A stretch of 64,000 nucleotides of DNA from Nocardia brasiliensis NBRC 14402. GTDB taxonomy: Bacteria; Actinomycetota; Actinomycetes; Mycobacteriales; Mycobacteriaceae. Location of the stretch: contig NZ_BAFT02000081.1 of the NCBI RefSeq assembly GCF_000308475.2, forward strand, positions 51,368-115,367, written 5' to 3'. Under the pieces are notes generated by a model. The model was not told where the DNA came from, did not search any database, and was given only the letters and a program-made list of their open reading frames with translations. A program made the translations under genes and the position numbers. Shown here piece after piece: positions 7,934 to 16,461 of the stretch; positions within the stretch are counted from its first letter, which is position 1; each line of letters starts with the position of its first letter.

Positions 7934-9079
7934 TCAGCTGACGTTCTTCAGGAACGACACGGCGTTCGCGCTGCCTGCCACCACGATGTCCAGCTTGCCG
8001 TCGCCGTCGTAGTCGGCGACCGCGGGTGTCTGCGGCTGTGACGTGACGTCGAATTCCCCGGTCTTGCTGATCGATCCGCCGGTGCCGGCGAAGATCACCA
8101 TCTTCGAGTTGAGCACCGCCGACATCGCGGCGTCGAGCTTGCCGTCCTTGTCGAAGTCGGCGACCGCGATACTGGTCGGGCCGAGTCCCGAGAGCGCGAC
8201 CCGGTCGGTCTTCTTGAATCCGCCCTGACCGTTCGACAGCAGCAGCGTGGTGCTGAACGAGAACGAGTCGGCCGAGATGACGTCGTCGATACCGTCGCCG
8301 TCGAAGTCGCCGGCCCGGACGTCCTCGGTGATGAGGCCGGACGTGCTCGCGTCGCGGCGGGCGAAGCTGCCGTCGCCGTTGCCGGTGAAGATCTGCACCT
8401 GCTGCAACACGGTGTTGTTGATCGCGATGTCTATCTTGTTGTCCGAGTTGAACTTTCCGACGGTGAAGGCCGACGGGGTGCCCAGGACCGAGCTGGTCGA
8501 TCCGCCGTCGAGGGTGCCGTCGCCCTTGCCGATCCAGGTCTTCACGCCGGTGGGCACCAGGCTGAGCACGTCGGCCTTGCCGTCGCCGTTGGCGTCGGCG
8601 ACGATCACTTCCTGTTGTGCGCCTTCGAGTGTCGTGTACTTCTCGGCGGCGGCGAAGGTGCCGTTGCCGTTGTTCAGGAAGGTCGCGATGGTCGTCCAGG
8701 CCTGCGCGACGACATCGGGTTTTCCGTCCCCGTTCAGGTCGCCCGCCGCCACCGCGCCGAATCCGAGGCCGACATCGCCCACCCTGGTGCCGCTGTTGAA
8801 TTTGCCGTCCCCCTTGCCGGTCATCAGGATCGGGCCTGTTCCTTGGAAATCGGCCGCGACGATATCGGCTTTGCCGTCGCCGTTGAAGTCGGCCGTGACC
8901 GTGCCGATCGGCGAGGGACCCGGCCCCCATGACGGAAACTGGCCGCCGGAAGGGGAATCCACCTTAGGTGCGAAGTTGATCGCTCCTGCGGCCTGGGCGG
9001 AAGCGGGAAAGGCTAGGCAGAGTGCTGCTGTGGCCGCGGCGATGACGACGCCGCGCGGACGGAGGGATGCAGTGGGCAT
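7934..9079 (-). CDS. Secreted FG-GAP/VCBS repeat protein (calcium-binding beta-propeller)
   Basis: A 381-residue exported protein with a cleavable signal peptide (hydrophobic residues about 11-30 ending 'ASAQAA'). The mature part holds about seven FG-GAP repeats, each with a DxDxDGxxD-type calcium loop such as 'ADFNGDGKADIV', 'GDLNGDGKPDVV', 'GDFDGDGIDDVI' and 'ADYDGDGKLDIV', giving a seven-bladed propeller like the integrin alpha headpiece. One blade has a degenerate loop ('NSDNKIDIAI'). The role is probably adhesion or ligand binding outside the cell (inference). Start at 9079 follows AGGAC. Confidence 0.85.
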   Translation of the reverse strand: MPTASLRPRGVVIAAATAALCLAFPASAQAAGAINFAPKVDSPSGGQFPSWGPGPSPIGTVTADFNGDGKADIVAADFQGTGPILMTGKGDGKFNSGTRVGDVGLGFGAVAAGDLNGDGKPDVVAQAWTTIATFLNNGNGTFAAAEKYTTLEGAQQEVIVADANGDGKADVLSLVPTGVKTWIGKGDGTLDGGSTSSVLGTPSAFTVGKFNSDNKIDIAINNTVLQQVQIFTGNGDGSFARRDASTSGLITEDVRAGDFDGDGIDDVISADSFSFSTTLLLSNGQGGFKKTDRVALSGLGPTSIAVADFDKDGKLDAAMSAVLNSKMVIFAGTGGSISKTGEFDVTSQPQTPAVADYDGDGKLDIVVAGSANAVSFLKNVS

Positions 9080-9343
9080 GAGATGTCCTGGGGTGCTGAG
9101 AGTAATGCGGGGGACCAGGACTCTATGGCGCGTATCACATTAGGAATGCAGCATTTTCGGCAATTCGTGGGATTGCCGGATCCGGGGGTCATCTTTTCCG
9201 GCACTGTGCCCAAAGCGCTCTTTGCGCAGTGCACGACCCGCGGTCGCCGGATCGGACACCATGCCCAATCGCCATAGTGCGTTCGCACCCCGCCGGTGCT
9301 GCCGTCGTATGCCGACCGAGGACGATATGCAGCTAGCGCGGCG

Positions 9344-10411
9344 CTAGTCTTTGGCGCACTTCGACCAGAACTTGAACGGGCCCTGGATGTTCCAGGCGCT
9401 CTGCGCGCGGGCGACCGCTTTGTCCTGGGCTTCGTCGATGGTGACGCCCCAGTCCGAACCCCAGCCGTTGTTCTGGCCGAACGCGAACGCGACGCAGCCG
9501 TCCTTCGACCAGACCGGCTCCTGGCAAGTCGGGCCGCAGGCGAGTTGCGCCTTCGCGGACGCGGCTTCCTGGCTGAGTGTGCTTGTGGCCCAGTGCACCT
9601 CGCTGGACGCCTCGTTGTAGGTCGCGGCGATCCACGTGGTCGTGGCCTTGGGAGTGGTGGTCGGCGGTGTGGTGGTCGCCGGCGGCACCTTGGCGCTGGG
9701 CCGGGTGCTCGGCGTCCCGGACGAGTCGATGGAACCCGCGGCGGACTGGCTGGTGGTGGCGCTCGCGCTCCGCTCGTAGCGGTCTTGCTTCTCGTTGTTC
9801 TTCCACACCTTCAGTCCGATGATGCCGGCGATCACGAGCACGGTGAACAGCACCGAACCGATTGCGGCAAGGATCTTTCCGCCGCCGCCGCCCGACCCGG
9901 AACCGCCGGGCCCGTACTGCGGGGGGTATTGGCCGGGCGGGGGACCAGGTGGGAACCCGCCCTGCTGCGGCGCGAACTGTTGCGGCGCTTGCTGATACTG
10001 CGGTTGTTGGTATTGCGGGGCTTGCTGCTGGTACTGCGGCACCGACGGATACTGCTGTCCCGGCGGCCCGTAGGGCTGGCCGTACTGCGGCTGGCTCATC
10101 GGGTTGAGCAGGGTGGGATCCGCGGGCGGCACCTGCTGATAGGCGGGATCGGCCTGGCTGACGGGGTTCAGCAGGGTCGGATCCGACGGCGGCACCGGGC
10201 GGTAGCCGGGATCGGGCTGGCTCATCGGGTTGAGCAGCGTGGGATCGGCGGGTGGGACCTGCTGGTATCCCGGACCGGAGTGATGCGCCGGATTCAGCAT
10301 CGTCGGATCCGAACGCTGCTGGTCGGGAGCCTGCTGTCCGCCCTCGGCCGGTTTCGGCTGAGCGTTCGGGTCGTAAGGCTGCCCGGGGTACTGGCCGGGT
10401 GGGTATGACAT
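9344..10411 (-). CDS. Proline/glutamine-rich membrane protein with extracellular DUF4189 domain
   Basis: A 355-residue protein. Residues 1-170 are a cytoplasmic Pro/Gln/Tyr-rich arm that includes four 21-residue repeats built on 'DPT(M/L)LNP' (at 35, 56, 77 and 98). A single membrane segment lies at 179-200, then a Thr/Pro/Ser-rich wall-spanning linker, then a C-terminal DUF4189 domain (about 265-355) with four Cys residues and the 'GWGSDWGVTIDEAQDKAVARA' stretch typical of that family. Start 10411 has CGGGAG upstream; the in-frame codon at 10504 has no support. The gene is divergent from the PPOX gene. Function unknown; a cell-envelope sensor or scaffold is possible. Confidence 0.8.
   Translation of the reverse strand: MSYPPGQYPGQPYDPNAQPKPAEGGQQAPDQQRSDPTMLNPAHHSGPGYQQVPPADPTLLNPMSQPDPGYRPVPPSDPTLLNPVSQADPAYQQVPPADPTLLNPMSQPQYGQPYGPPGQQYPSVPQYQQQAPQYQQPQYQQAPQQFAPQQGGFPPGPPPGQYPPQYGPGGSGSGGGGGKILAAIGSVLFTVLVIAGIIGLKVWKNNEKQDRYERSASATTSQSAAGSIDSSGTPSTRPSAKVPPATTTPPTTTPKATTTWIAATYNEASSEVHWATSTLSQEAASAKAQLACGPTCQEPVWSKDGCVAFAFGQNNGWGSDWGVTIDEAQDKAVARAQSAWNIQGPFKFWSKCAKD
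10100..10309 (-). repeat. Four in-frame 63-bp repeats in the DUF4189 gene
   Basis: Each unit encodes 21 residues containing DPTLLNP (first copy DPTMLNP), and the units diverge by a few residues. The first unit starts near residue 35 of the protein. The exact multiple of three keeps the frame, so copy number could vary without inactivating the gene. Confidence 0.75.
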
Positions 10412-10596
10412 GAGCTCCCGCTGCTGGTCGTCTCGATCAAGGCGGAGCCAGGGTATCGGCTCGCCGCCAGGGAATCTGCCCCCATCAATGGGGGCACGAA
10501 TCATCAGGCCGAGCTGAAAGTACCTGCTGCCGACCCGCGATGCGTAGACCTGGGATGAATGCGGGGATGGCGCGGAAGAAATCGGTGTCTGCCGAT

Positions 10597-10658
10597 GTCA
10601 TACCCTCCGGTGACCTGAGCAGGTCCCGCAGACCGCACACGACTGGAGGGTGTATGAC
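10597..10658 (+). promoter_or_regulatory. Hairpin that buries the ribosome binding site and start codon of the PPOX gene
   Basis: GTCATACCCTCC (10597-10608) pairs with GGAGGG (10645-10650) and, after a 2-base bulge, TATGAC (10653-10658). The twelve base pairs cover the whole Shine-Dalgarno sequence and the ATG at 10654. The 36-base loop contains a second hairpin, GACCT/AGGTC (10612-10616, 10621-10625). This is the architecture of a translational on/off switch such as an RNA thermometer, riboswitch or protein-binding site. Pairing is seen directly; that the transcript starts upstream of 10597 is assumed. Confidence 0.55.
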
Positions 10659-11061
10659 GACGTACGAGATCCCGGAGAAGGCCCGCGACCTGCTGGAGCG
10701 CCCGATCTACGCGAGCCTGGGCACGACCCGGCCGGACGGCGCGCCGCAGGTGAACCCGATGTGGTTCGTGTGGGACGGCGAGTACATCTGGTTCACCCAC
10801 ACCAACTTTCGGCAGAAGTTCAAGAACCTGGCCCAGGAGCCGCGCGTCTCGATCTCGATCTTCGACCCCGACAATCCCTACCGCTACATCGAGGTGCGCG
10901 GCGTGGTCGACCATGTCGACGACGATCCCGAGGGCGCCCTCTACAGCCGCTTGGCCGAACGCTACGGCCGCGGCCCGGTGGTACCGCCGGACGCGAAGGA
11001 CCGGGTGGCCATCGCGGTCCGGCCGACCGGCGCGAGCGGGTACGCCCTGCAGGACCACTGA
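10654..11061 (+). CDS. PPOX-class flavin/F420-dependent oxidoreductase
   Basis: A 135-residue split-barrel protein of the pyridoxamine-5'-phosphate-oxidase-like superfamily. The core motifs 'YASLGTTRPDGAPQVNPMWFVWDG' and 'FKNLAQEPRVSISI', then 'YRYIEVRGVV', match actinobacterial F420- or FMN-binding reductases (Rv1155-like). Such enzymes reduce enones, quinones or biliverdin with F420H2; the substrate here is unknown. Start 10654 has a perfect GGAGGG, which is itself sequestered in a hairpin. In-frame codons further upstream (to 10540) would add a tail unlike the family. Confidence 0.85.
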   Translation: MTTYEIPEKARDLLERPIYASLGTTRPDGAPQVNPMWFVWDGEYIWFTHTNFRQKFKNLAQEPRVSISIFDPDNPYRYIEVRGVVDHVDDDPEGALYSRLAERYGRGPVVPPDAKDRVAIAVRPTGASGYALQDH

Positions 11062-11164
11062 CCCGTACCCTCTCGGCCTCCGACGGGCCGGGAGGGCGTC
11101 CCGAAAACCGGCAAAACGCCCACCGATACCGCTCTGACCTGTGTGCGGATGGTTTGCTGGAACG

Positions 11165-12265
11165 ATGGATCTCATGATCCGTGTGTTGACCGACCGCTGG
11201 ACCTTTGTCATCCCCCTGCTCGCCGCCGTTGCCTTGGCACTGACCTGGGGGCGAAGTCTGTCCGGTGTGGCGGTGATCGTGGTGGCCGCCGCCCTCATCG
11301 GTGCGGTGCTCGCGGCGGTCTATCACGCAGAGGTGGTCGCGCACCGGGTCGGTGAACCGTTCGGATCGCTGGTACTCGCGGTCGCGGTGACGGTCATCGA
11401 GGTCGCGCTCATCGTCACGCTGATGATCTCCGGCGGCGACAAGGCCGCCTCGCTGGCCAGGGACACCGTGTTCGCGGCGGTGATGATCACCTGCAACGGC
11501 ATCGTCGGTCTCGCGCTGCTGGTCGGCGCCTTGCGCAGACGGGTCGCGGTGTTCAATGCCGAAGGCACCGGCGCCGCGCTGGCCACCGTGGCGACGCTGG
11601 CCACGCTCAGCCTCGTGCTGCCGACCTTCACCACCAGCACGCCGGGACCGGAGTTCTCCGCCGCGCAGCTGGCCTTCGCCGCGGTCGCCTCGCTCGCGCT
11701 GTACGGGTTGTTCGTCATGGTGCAGACGGTCCGGCACCCCGACGACTTCCTCCCGGTCGAGGGCGACGGCGTGGTGACCGACGACGACGCGCACGAGACG
11801 CGACCGACCGTCAGAGCCGCGCTGCTCAGCCTCTTACTGCTGTTCGTCGCGCTGGTGTGCGTGGTCGGGCTGGCCAAGGTCGTCTCGCCGGCCATCGAAT
11901 CGGCCGTGGCCTCGGCCGGACTGCCGCCCTCGGCGGTCGGCGTGGTGATCGCGCTGCTGGTGCTGCTGCCGGAGACGCTCGCCGCATTCAATGCGGCCCG
12001 CCGGGACCGGGTGCAGATCAGCCTCAATCTCGCCCTCGGTTCGGCCATGGCCAGTATCGGCCTGACCATTCCGGTGATCGCCGTGGCGACGATCTGGCTG
12101 GACGGTCCGCTGGTGCTCGGACTGGGCGCCACCCAGATGGTGCTGCTCGGCTTGACCGTGGTCGTCGGCACGCTCACCGTGGTGCCCGGCCGGGCCACGC
12201 TGCTGCAGGGCGGGGTGCATCTGGCCCTGTTCTCGGCCTTCGTTTTCCTGGCCGCCAGCCCGTAG
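11165..12265 (+). CDS. CaCA-superfamily calcium/cation:proton antiporter (ChaA/Cax-like)
   Basis: A 366-residue inner-membrane protein with about eleven helices in two related halves. Each half carries the alpha-repeat acidic signature: 'FGSLVLAVAVTVIEVALIV' and 'VIALLVLLPETLAAFNAA', the conserved Glu residues being the presumed cation site. It should exchange Ca2+ or Na+/K+ for protons, giving salt and alkali tolerance. The start is uncertain: GTG 11141, ATG 11165 and ATG 11174 are in frame; 11165 was chosen because it leaves a short normal N-terminus before the first helix. It is a single gene upstream of the mce region. Confidence 0.85.
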   Translation: MDLMIRVLTDRWTFVIPLLAAVALALTWGRSLSGVAVIVVAAALIGAVLAAVYHAEVVAHRVGEPFGSLVLAVAVTVIEVALIVTLMISGGDKAASLARDTVFAAVMITCNGIVGLALLVGALRRRVAVFNAEGTGAALATVATLATLSLVLPTFTTSTPGPEFSAAQLAFAAVASLALYGLFVMVQTVRHPDDFLPVEGDGVVTDDDAHETRPTVRAALLSLLLLFVALVCVVGLAKVVSPAIESAVASAGLPPSAVGVVIALLVLLPETLAAFNAARRDRVQISLNLALGSAMASIGLTIPVIAVATIWLDGPLVLGLGATQMVLLGLTVVVGTLTVVPGRATLLQGGVHLALFSAFVFLAASP

Positions 12266-12715
12266 CGATGTGACTCGACTCACCCACGGCCGGGGTTCCG
12301 CTGCCTCGGTTCGCCCCGTTCCGGGTTTCGGTCTTTCACTCCGGGTGTGCTGCCTGTTGTCCGGCTCGGGCCATTCGGCCGAAAAACCAGACGTCCGGCT
12401 TGTCTTTTTCGCTGAACTTCCGGTTCTCGTGACCGTGTCGTGATCTTGCTTAGTGTTAGCTGAGCTAAGTGGCGTGGATCACCGCGATAGCTGATCAGTG
12501 CTGATAACTCGTTTCAGAATGCGGATTTACTTCCAAGTTGAGCCTTTGACCTGCGGCTGGTGCTAGCTGACAGCAAGCGTTTTAGAGGCGATGCTCACAC
12601 CGTGACCGGCTTTACTGTTACCTATCGTCACCGATAGCTTCATGGTGGCAGTGACGCCCATCATGGAGAGTGCGATTTTGAAACTCGAGACACACCTGTT
12701 CGGCCGGGGCCCCGC
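12266..12715 (+). promoter_or_regulatory. 450-bp non-coding region ahead of the mce operon with two inverted repeats
   Basis: No credible gene lies here and the base composition is less GC-rich than in the flanking genes. Two palindromes are visible: TTAGCTGAGCTAA (12456-12468), itself nested in CTTAG/CTAAG arms, and CTATCG-N4-CGATAG (12622-12637) about 80 bases before the yrbE start. Both are candidate operators for a GntR- or TetR-type Mce repressor encoded elsewhere, since no regulator gene is adjacent. A 21-codon ORF (12663-12728) overlaps the yrbE start in another frame and could be a coupling leader, but it lacks a good ribosome binding site. Confidence 0.5.
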
Positions 12716-13561
12716 GTGGCACCGGTGACCCGGGCTCGCTCGAGCGCCTCTGCCGTCCGTGTCGTCCGCAAGAACTTCTCCGACACGGTCGTCTCGTCAC
12801 TGCGCACCTTCGGTCGCGCGGTGGACATCGCCCGCGAATCGGCGACCGGCGCGGTCACCGGCATCGTGCGCGGTCAGTTCCAATGGCGGGAGGCGATCAC
12901 GCAGGCGTGGCGCCTGGTGACCGTCACCGCGATTCCGGCGATCCTGATCGCGATCCCGTTCGGCGTCATCGTCTCGATCCAGGTCGGCAACCTCATCCAC
13001 ACCCTCGGCGCGGATTCGCTGCTCGGCGCGACCGGCGGGCTCGGCGTGATCAAACAGGGCGCGCCGCTGGCCACCGGCTTCCTGCTGGGCGGCGCGGGCG
13101 CCGCCGCGATCGCCGCGGACCTGGGCGCGCGCACGATCCGCGAGGAGATCGACGCGCTCAACACCATGGGCATCAGCCCGGTGCCGCGCCTGGTGATTCC
13201 GCGGCTGGTCGCGATGATCTTCGTCGCGCCGCTGCTGAACATCCTCATCATCTTCGTCGGCATCGTCGCGGGTTACGCCGTCGCGGTCGGCGGCCAGAAT
13301 GTCACCCCGGGTAGCTACTGGGCGACCTTCGGCTCGTTCACCACCGTCGCCGACGTGTGGGTGTCGCTGCTCAAGGCGGCGCTGTTCGGCTTCCTGGTGG
13401 TGGTCATCGCCTGCCAGCGCGGGCTGGAGGCCAAGGGCGGACCGCGCGGCGTCGCCGACGCGGTGAACGCCGCGGTCGTGCTGTCGGTCGTCTCGATCGC
13501 GATCGTCAATCTGGGCGTCACCCAGGTCGTCGAGATGTTCCTGCCCACCAGGCTGGTCTGA
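12716..13561 (+). CDS. yrbEA: YrbE-A permease of an Mce lipid-import system (MlaE-like)
   Basis: A 281-residue membrane protein, first gene of the operon. It has the MlaE/YrbE permease signature: 'GVIKQGAPLATGFLLGGAGAAAIAADLGARTIREEIDALNTMGI', with the conserved E-E-I-D-A-L cytoplasmic coupling helix that contacts the MceG/MlaF ATPase. Five or six hydrophobic helices are evident. Together with YrbE-B it should form the inner-membrane channel for lipids or sterols delivered by the Mce proteins. The GTG at 12716 is the first possible start after an in-frame stop at 12635; no strong Shine-Dalgarno sequence is present. No MceG ATPase is encoded here, as is usual. Confidence 0.93.
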   Translation: MAPVTRARSSASAVRVVRKNFSDTVVSSLRTFGRAVDIARESATGAVTGIVRGQFQWREAITQAWRLVTVTAIPAILIAIPFGVIVSIQVGNLIHTLGADSLLGATGGLGVIKQGAPLATGFLLGGAGAAAIAADLGARTIREEIDALNTMGISPVPRLVIPRLVAMIFVAPLLNILIIFVGIVAGYAVAVGGQNVTPGSYWATFGSFTTVADVWVSLLKAALFGFLVVVIACQRGLEAKGGPRGVADAVNAAVVLSVVSIAIVNLGVTQVVEMFLPTRLV

Positions 13562-13564
13562 GCC

Positions 13565-14431
13565 ATGTCCGCATCGACCTATGTGCCCAAGGGGCTGGGC
13601 AAACTCTCCCGGTTCTATCGCCGCCGCGGCTTGATCCTGCGCCGGTTCGAGGCGCTCGGCTTCGTGCTGGCCTTCGTCTGGCAGGTACTCTCCTCGATCC
13701 CCGCGACGCTGCGGCACTATCGCGACGAGACGCTGCGCATCATCTCCGATATGACCTGGGGCCGCGGCTCGGTCATCGTCGGCGGCGGCACGGTCCCGAT
13801 GATGATCGTGCTCGGCCTGGTCATGGGTGCTTCCGTGGCGGTCGAATCGTTCACCATGCTGAACATGCTGGGCATGGGCCCGGTCACGGGCATCGTCTCC
13901 GCCTACGCGACCACCCGCGAGCTCGCGCCGATCGCCGCGGCCATCGGCTTCGCCGCGCAGGCCGGCTGCCGGATCACCGCCGAGATCGGCTCCATGCGCA
14001 TCTCCGAGGAGATCGACGCGCTGGAGGCGATGGGCCTGCGTTCGGTGCCCTTCGTGGTGACCACCCGGGTGATCGCGGGCGCGATCTCGATCGTGCCGAC
14101 CTTCCTGATCGGGCTGATCCTGGCCTACCTGTCCTGCCGCGGGTTGATCACGCTGGTGCACGGCCAATCCGCGGGCGTGTACGACCACTACTTCTTCCAG
14201 TTCGTCTCCGGGTTCGACGTGGTCGCCGCGGTGATCAAGGTGGCCATCTTCGCCACCGTCGTGATCCTCATCCACAGCTACTACGGCTTCTTCGCCACCG
14301 GCGGCCCCGAGGGTGTCGGCATCGCGTCCGGGCGTGCGGTGCGCGCCTCGTCGGTGGCGATCGTGGCCATCGACATGGTCCTCACCATCATGCTGTGGGG
14401 CTTCAACGCGACGATCAGTTTCACGGGGTAG
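13565..14431 (+). CDS. yrbEB: YrbE-B permease of the Mce system
   Basis: A 288-residue MlaE-family permease, partner of the preceding protein, starting 3 bases after its stop. Key stretch 'ATTRELAPIAAAIGFAAQAGCRITAEIGSMRISEEIDALEAMGL' (about residues 117-160) holds the E-E-I-D-A-L coupling element. The C-terminus 'TIMLWGFNATISFTG' is the typical end of YrbE-B. The N-terminal 50 residues precede an amphipathic interface helix seen in this family. Confidence 0.93.
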   Translation: MSASTYVPKGLGKLSRFYRRRGLILRRFEALGFVLAFVWQVLSSIPATLRHYRDETLRIISDMTWGRGSVIVGGGTVPMMIVLGLVMGASVAVESFTMLNMLGMGPVTGIVSAYATTRELAPIAAAIGFAAQAGCRITAEIGSMRISEEIDALEAMGLRSVPFVVTTRVIAGAISIVPTFLIGLILAYLSCRGLITLVHGQSAGVYDHYFFQFVSGFDVVAAVIKVAIFATVVILIHSYYGFFATGGPEGVGIASGRAVRASSVAIVAIDMVLTIMLWGFNATISFTG

Positions 14432-14437
14432 CGGCCG

Positions 14438-15463
14438 ATGCCTAAGTACGGAATGCCCGGAGTGGCGGTCGACCAGCGCAGGACCCGGTTCCTCGGCGTG
14501 GTCGCCTTCGTGGTGCTCGCCGCCGTGCTCGCGACCGTCGTGCTGTATCGAGAGCTGCGCTCCGACAACGGCTTACAGATCACGTTGCATACCGAGCAGA
14601 TCGGTGACGGGGTGCTCGCGGGCACCCCGGTGCGGCTGGACGGCGTGCAGGTCGGCACGGTCGAGGCGATCGCGCCGGACGTGCGCGGCACGCAGCGGAT
14701 CACGCTGCGGTTGAACAGCTCTCAGCTGCACGGCCTGGACGACAGCCTGCTGGTCGACTACGCGCCGGCCAACCTGTTCGGCATCAGCGAGATCGGGCTG
14801 CGGCGCGGGCCGGGCGGCTCGGCCCTGCGCGACGACAGCGTGATCGATCTGACCGGTGCACGGACCGACGCGGTATTCGACGCGACCATGGGCAGCATGC
14901 TGCGCAGCCTGTCGCAGACCGGCGACTCGGTGCTCACCCCGCAGGTGGCCACGGTGATCGACCAGGTCTCGCGGGACATGAAGGCGTTCACCCCGCTCGC
15001 GCAGGCGATCATCCAGGTGGCCCAGATCGTCACCGACACCCAGCGGATGCCGCCCTCGCAGCTGGCGGGCGCGCTCGGTCCGGCGTTCTACGGCGCGGGC
15101 GATTTCGCGGGCGCCAACGAACTGATGGTGTACGTGCTGCGCAACAACCCACGGCTGCAAAGCAATCGGGAAGCCTTCGACGCGGGCGTGCGGATGCACA
15201 CCGATCGGCTGCTGCCGGATATCGCGGGGCTCGGCGCGGCGGCGGGCGACGGCCTGTCCGGCGTCACCGACATGCTCGGTCCGGTGCTGTCGCTGCTCAC
15301 GCAGATGGTGCCGCAGCCGACGCGCTCCGGCGCCGAACTCACCGAACTGCTGCGGCGGCTGCGTGCGGCGATGCCCGACACCCCGAATGGCCCGGTACTG
15401 AACGCCGAGATCGATGTGAGCGGCATGCCGGTGCTGGCGCCGCTGCTGGGAGGTGCCCGATGA
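14438..15463 (+). CDS. mceA: MceA, MCE-domain substrate-binding subunit
   Basis: A 341-residue exported protein anchored by one N-terminal helix (about 18-37). The MCE/MlaD domain follows: 'DGVLAGTPVRLDGVQVGTVEAI' (about 51-72). The remainder is the helical needle region that stacks with the other Mce subunits to bridge the periplasm. It begins 6 bases after yrbEB, and its last 4 bases overlap mceB. The C-terminus is shorter than in many MceA proteins, ending 'LAPLLGGAR'. Confidence 0.92.
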   Translation: MPKYGMPGVAVDQRRTRFLGVVAFVVLAAVLATVVLYRELRSDNGLQITLHTEQIGDGVLAGTPVRLDGVQVGTVEAIAPDVRGTQRITLRLNSSQLHGLDDSLLVDYAPANLFGISEIGLRRGPGGSALRDDSVIDLTGARTDAVFDATMGSMLRSLSQTGDSVLTPQVATVIDQVSRDMKAFTPLAQAIIQVAQIVTDTQRMPPSQLAGALGPAFYGAGDFAGANELMVYVLRNNPRLQSNREAFDAGVRMHTDRLLPDIAGLGAAAGDGLSGVTDMLGPVLSLLTQMVPQPTRSGAELTELLRRLRAAMPDTPNGPVLNAEIDVSGMPVLAPLLGGAR

Positions 15464-16461
15464 AGGCGGGTGCCGCTGCGTGGCGGCTCGGCGTGTTCGC
15501 CGTGGTGATGATCGCGGTGCTCATCGTCGTCTGCACGGCGATCAAGCGCCCGGTCTCGGGCCCCACCGAACCGCACGCCGCGCTGTTCACCGACGCCAAC
15601 GGCCTCAAGGTCGGCGACGACGTGCGCATGTACGGCGTGCAGGTCGGCAAGGTCGAGGGCATCTCGCTCACCGGCACGCAGGCCAGGGTCCAGTTGTCGC
15701 TGAAAACCGATGCGCCCCTTTACGACAACTCGAAGCTGGCCATCCGCTACCAGAATCTCACCGGCCAGCGCTATATCGATCTGCAGCAGCAACCGCAACC
15801 GGGCAAGCGCCTGGCGGGCGGTGCCACTGTCGGCATCGATCACACGGTGCCCTCGTTCGACGTGACCAGCATGTTCAACGGTCTGAAACCGGTACTGGCG
15901 ACCATCTCGCCGGAGGAGATCAACCAGTTCAGCGCGAGCATGGTCGCGCTGATCGAGGGGGACGGCAACGGGATCGGGCCCGCGCTCGAGGCGATCGACA
16001 AGCTCGCGGCGCACGTCAAGGATCGCCAGCAGGTGATCGACGTGGTGCTGCAGAATCTGTCCGACCTGCACGATGTCGCAGGCGGAAAGATGCACTACAT
16101 GGTGCCGATCCTGGCCCGCCTCGCCGACATCATCTCCGGTCTGCAAACCAACATGAACGGGCTGGCCGACTTCGCGGCGTCCGCACCGTCGGTGCTGGGT
16201 CCGCTGAACAACCTGTTCGACGCGCTCGGTCTGCGGAGCCCCGACGACGTGAACGCGTTGATACAGAAGATCTTTCCCGATCCGCAGCAGGCGCTCGAGG
16301 TGTTCGACAAACTCCCCGGCCTGCTAGCCGGTTTCGACGCGGCCATTCCGAAATCGGGTGCGGCGGGCTGGAAACCGCAGTGCTCCAAAGGGCAGGCCGA
16401 CGTGCCGCAGGTGCTCGGCGTCTTGATCGCAGGACAGCAGGTGGCGGTATGCGCTGGGTGA
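15460..16461 (+). CDS. mceB: MceB, MCE-domain subunit
   Basis: A 333-residue MCE protein with an N-terminal membrane anchor (about 8-27) and the MCE motif 'DANGLKVGDDVRMYGVQVGKVEGI' (about 46-69). It is one of six non-identical subunits of the transport needle. It overlaps mceA by 4 bp (ATGA) and mceC by 13 bp, implying coupled translation. Near the C-terminus two Cys residues ('PQCSKG' and 'AVCAG') could form a disulfide outside the cell. Confidence 0.92.
   Translation: MKAGAAAWRLGVFAVVMIAVLIVVCTAIKRPVSGPTEPHAALFTDANGLKVGDDVRMYGVQVGKVEGISLTGTQARVQLSLKTDAPLYDNSKLAIRYQNLTGQRYIDLQQQPQPGKRLAGGATVGIDHTVPSFDVTSMFNGLKPVLATISPEEINQFSASMVALIEGDGNGIGPALEAIDKLAAHVKDRQQVIDVVLQNLSDLHDVAGGKMHYMVPILARLADIISGLQTNMNGLADFAASAPSVLGPLNNLFDALGLRSPDDVNALIQKIFPDPQQALEVFDKLPGLLAGFDAAIPKSGAAGWKPQCSKGQADVPQVLGVLIAGQQVAVCAG

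Noticed and set aside
9333..9347. CTAGCG-CGG-CGCTAG palindrome at the end of the DUF4189 gene, as a terminator
   Set aside because: Stem is short, there is no T-run, and it overlaps the stop codon; too weak to list.
12797..14275. 492-codon minus-strand ORF across yrbEA/yrbEB
   Set aside because: His/Asp/Arg-rich low-complexity product typical of the antisense frame of GC-rich membrane-protein genes.
15453..16448. In-frame extension upstream of mceC
   Set aside because: It lies wholly inside mceB in another frame and encodes Arg/Gly-rich sequence; mceC has its own start and anchor at 16449.
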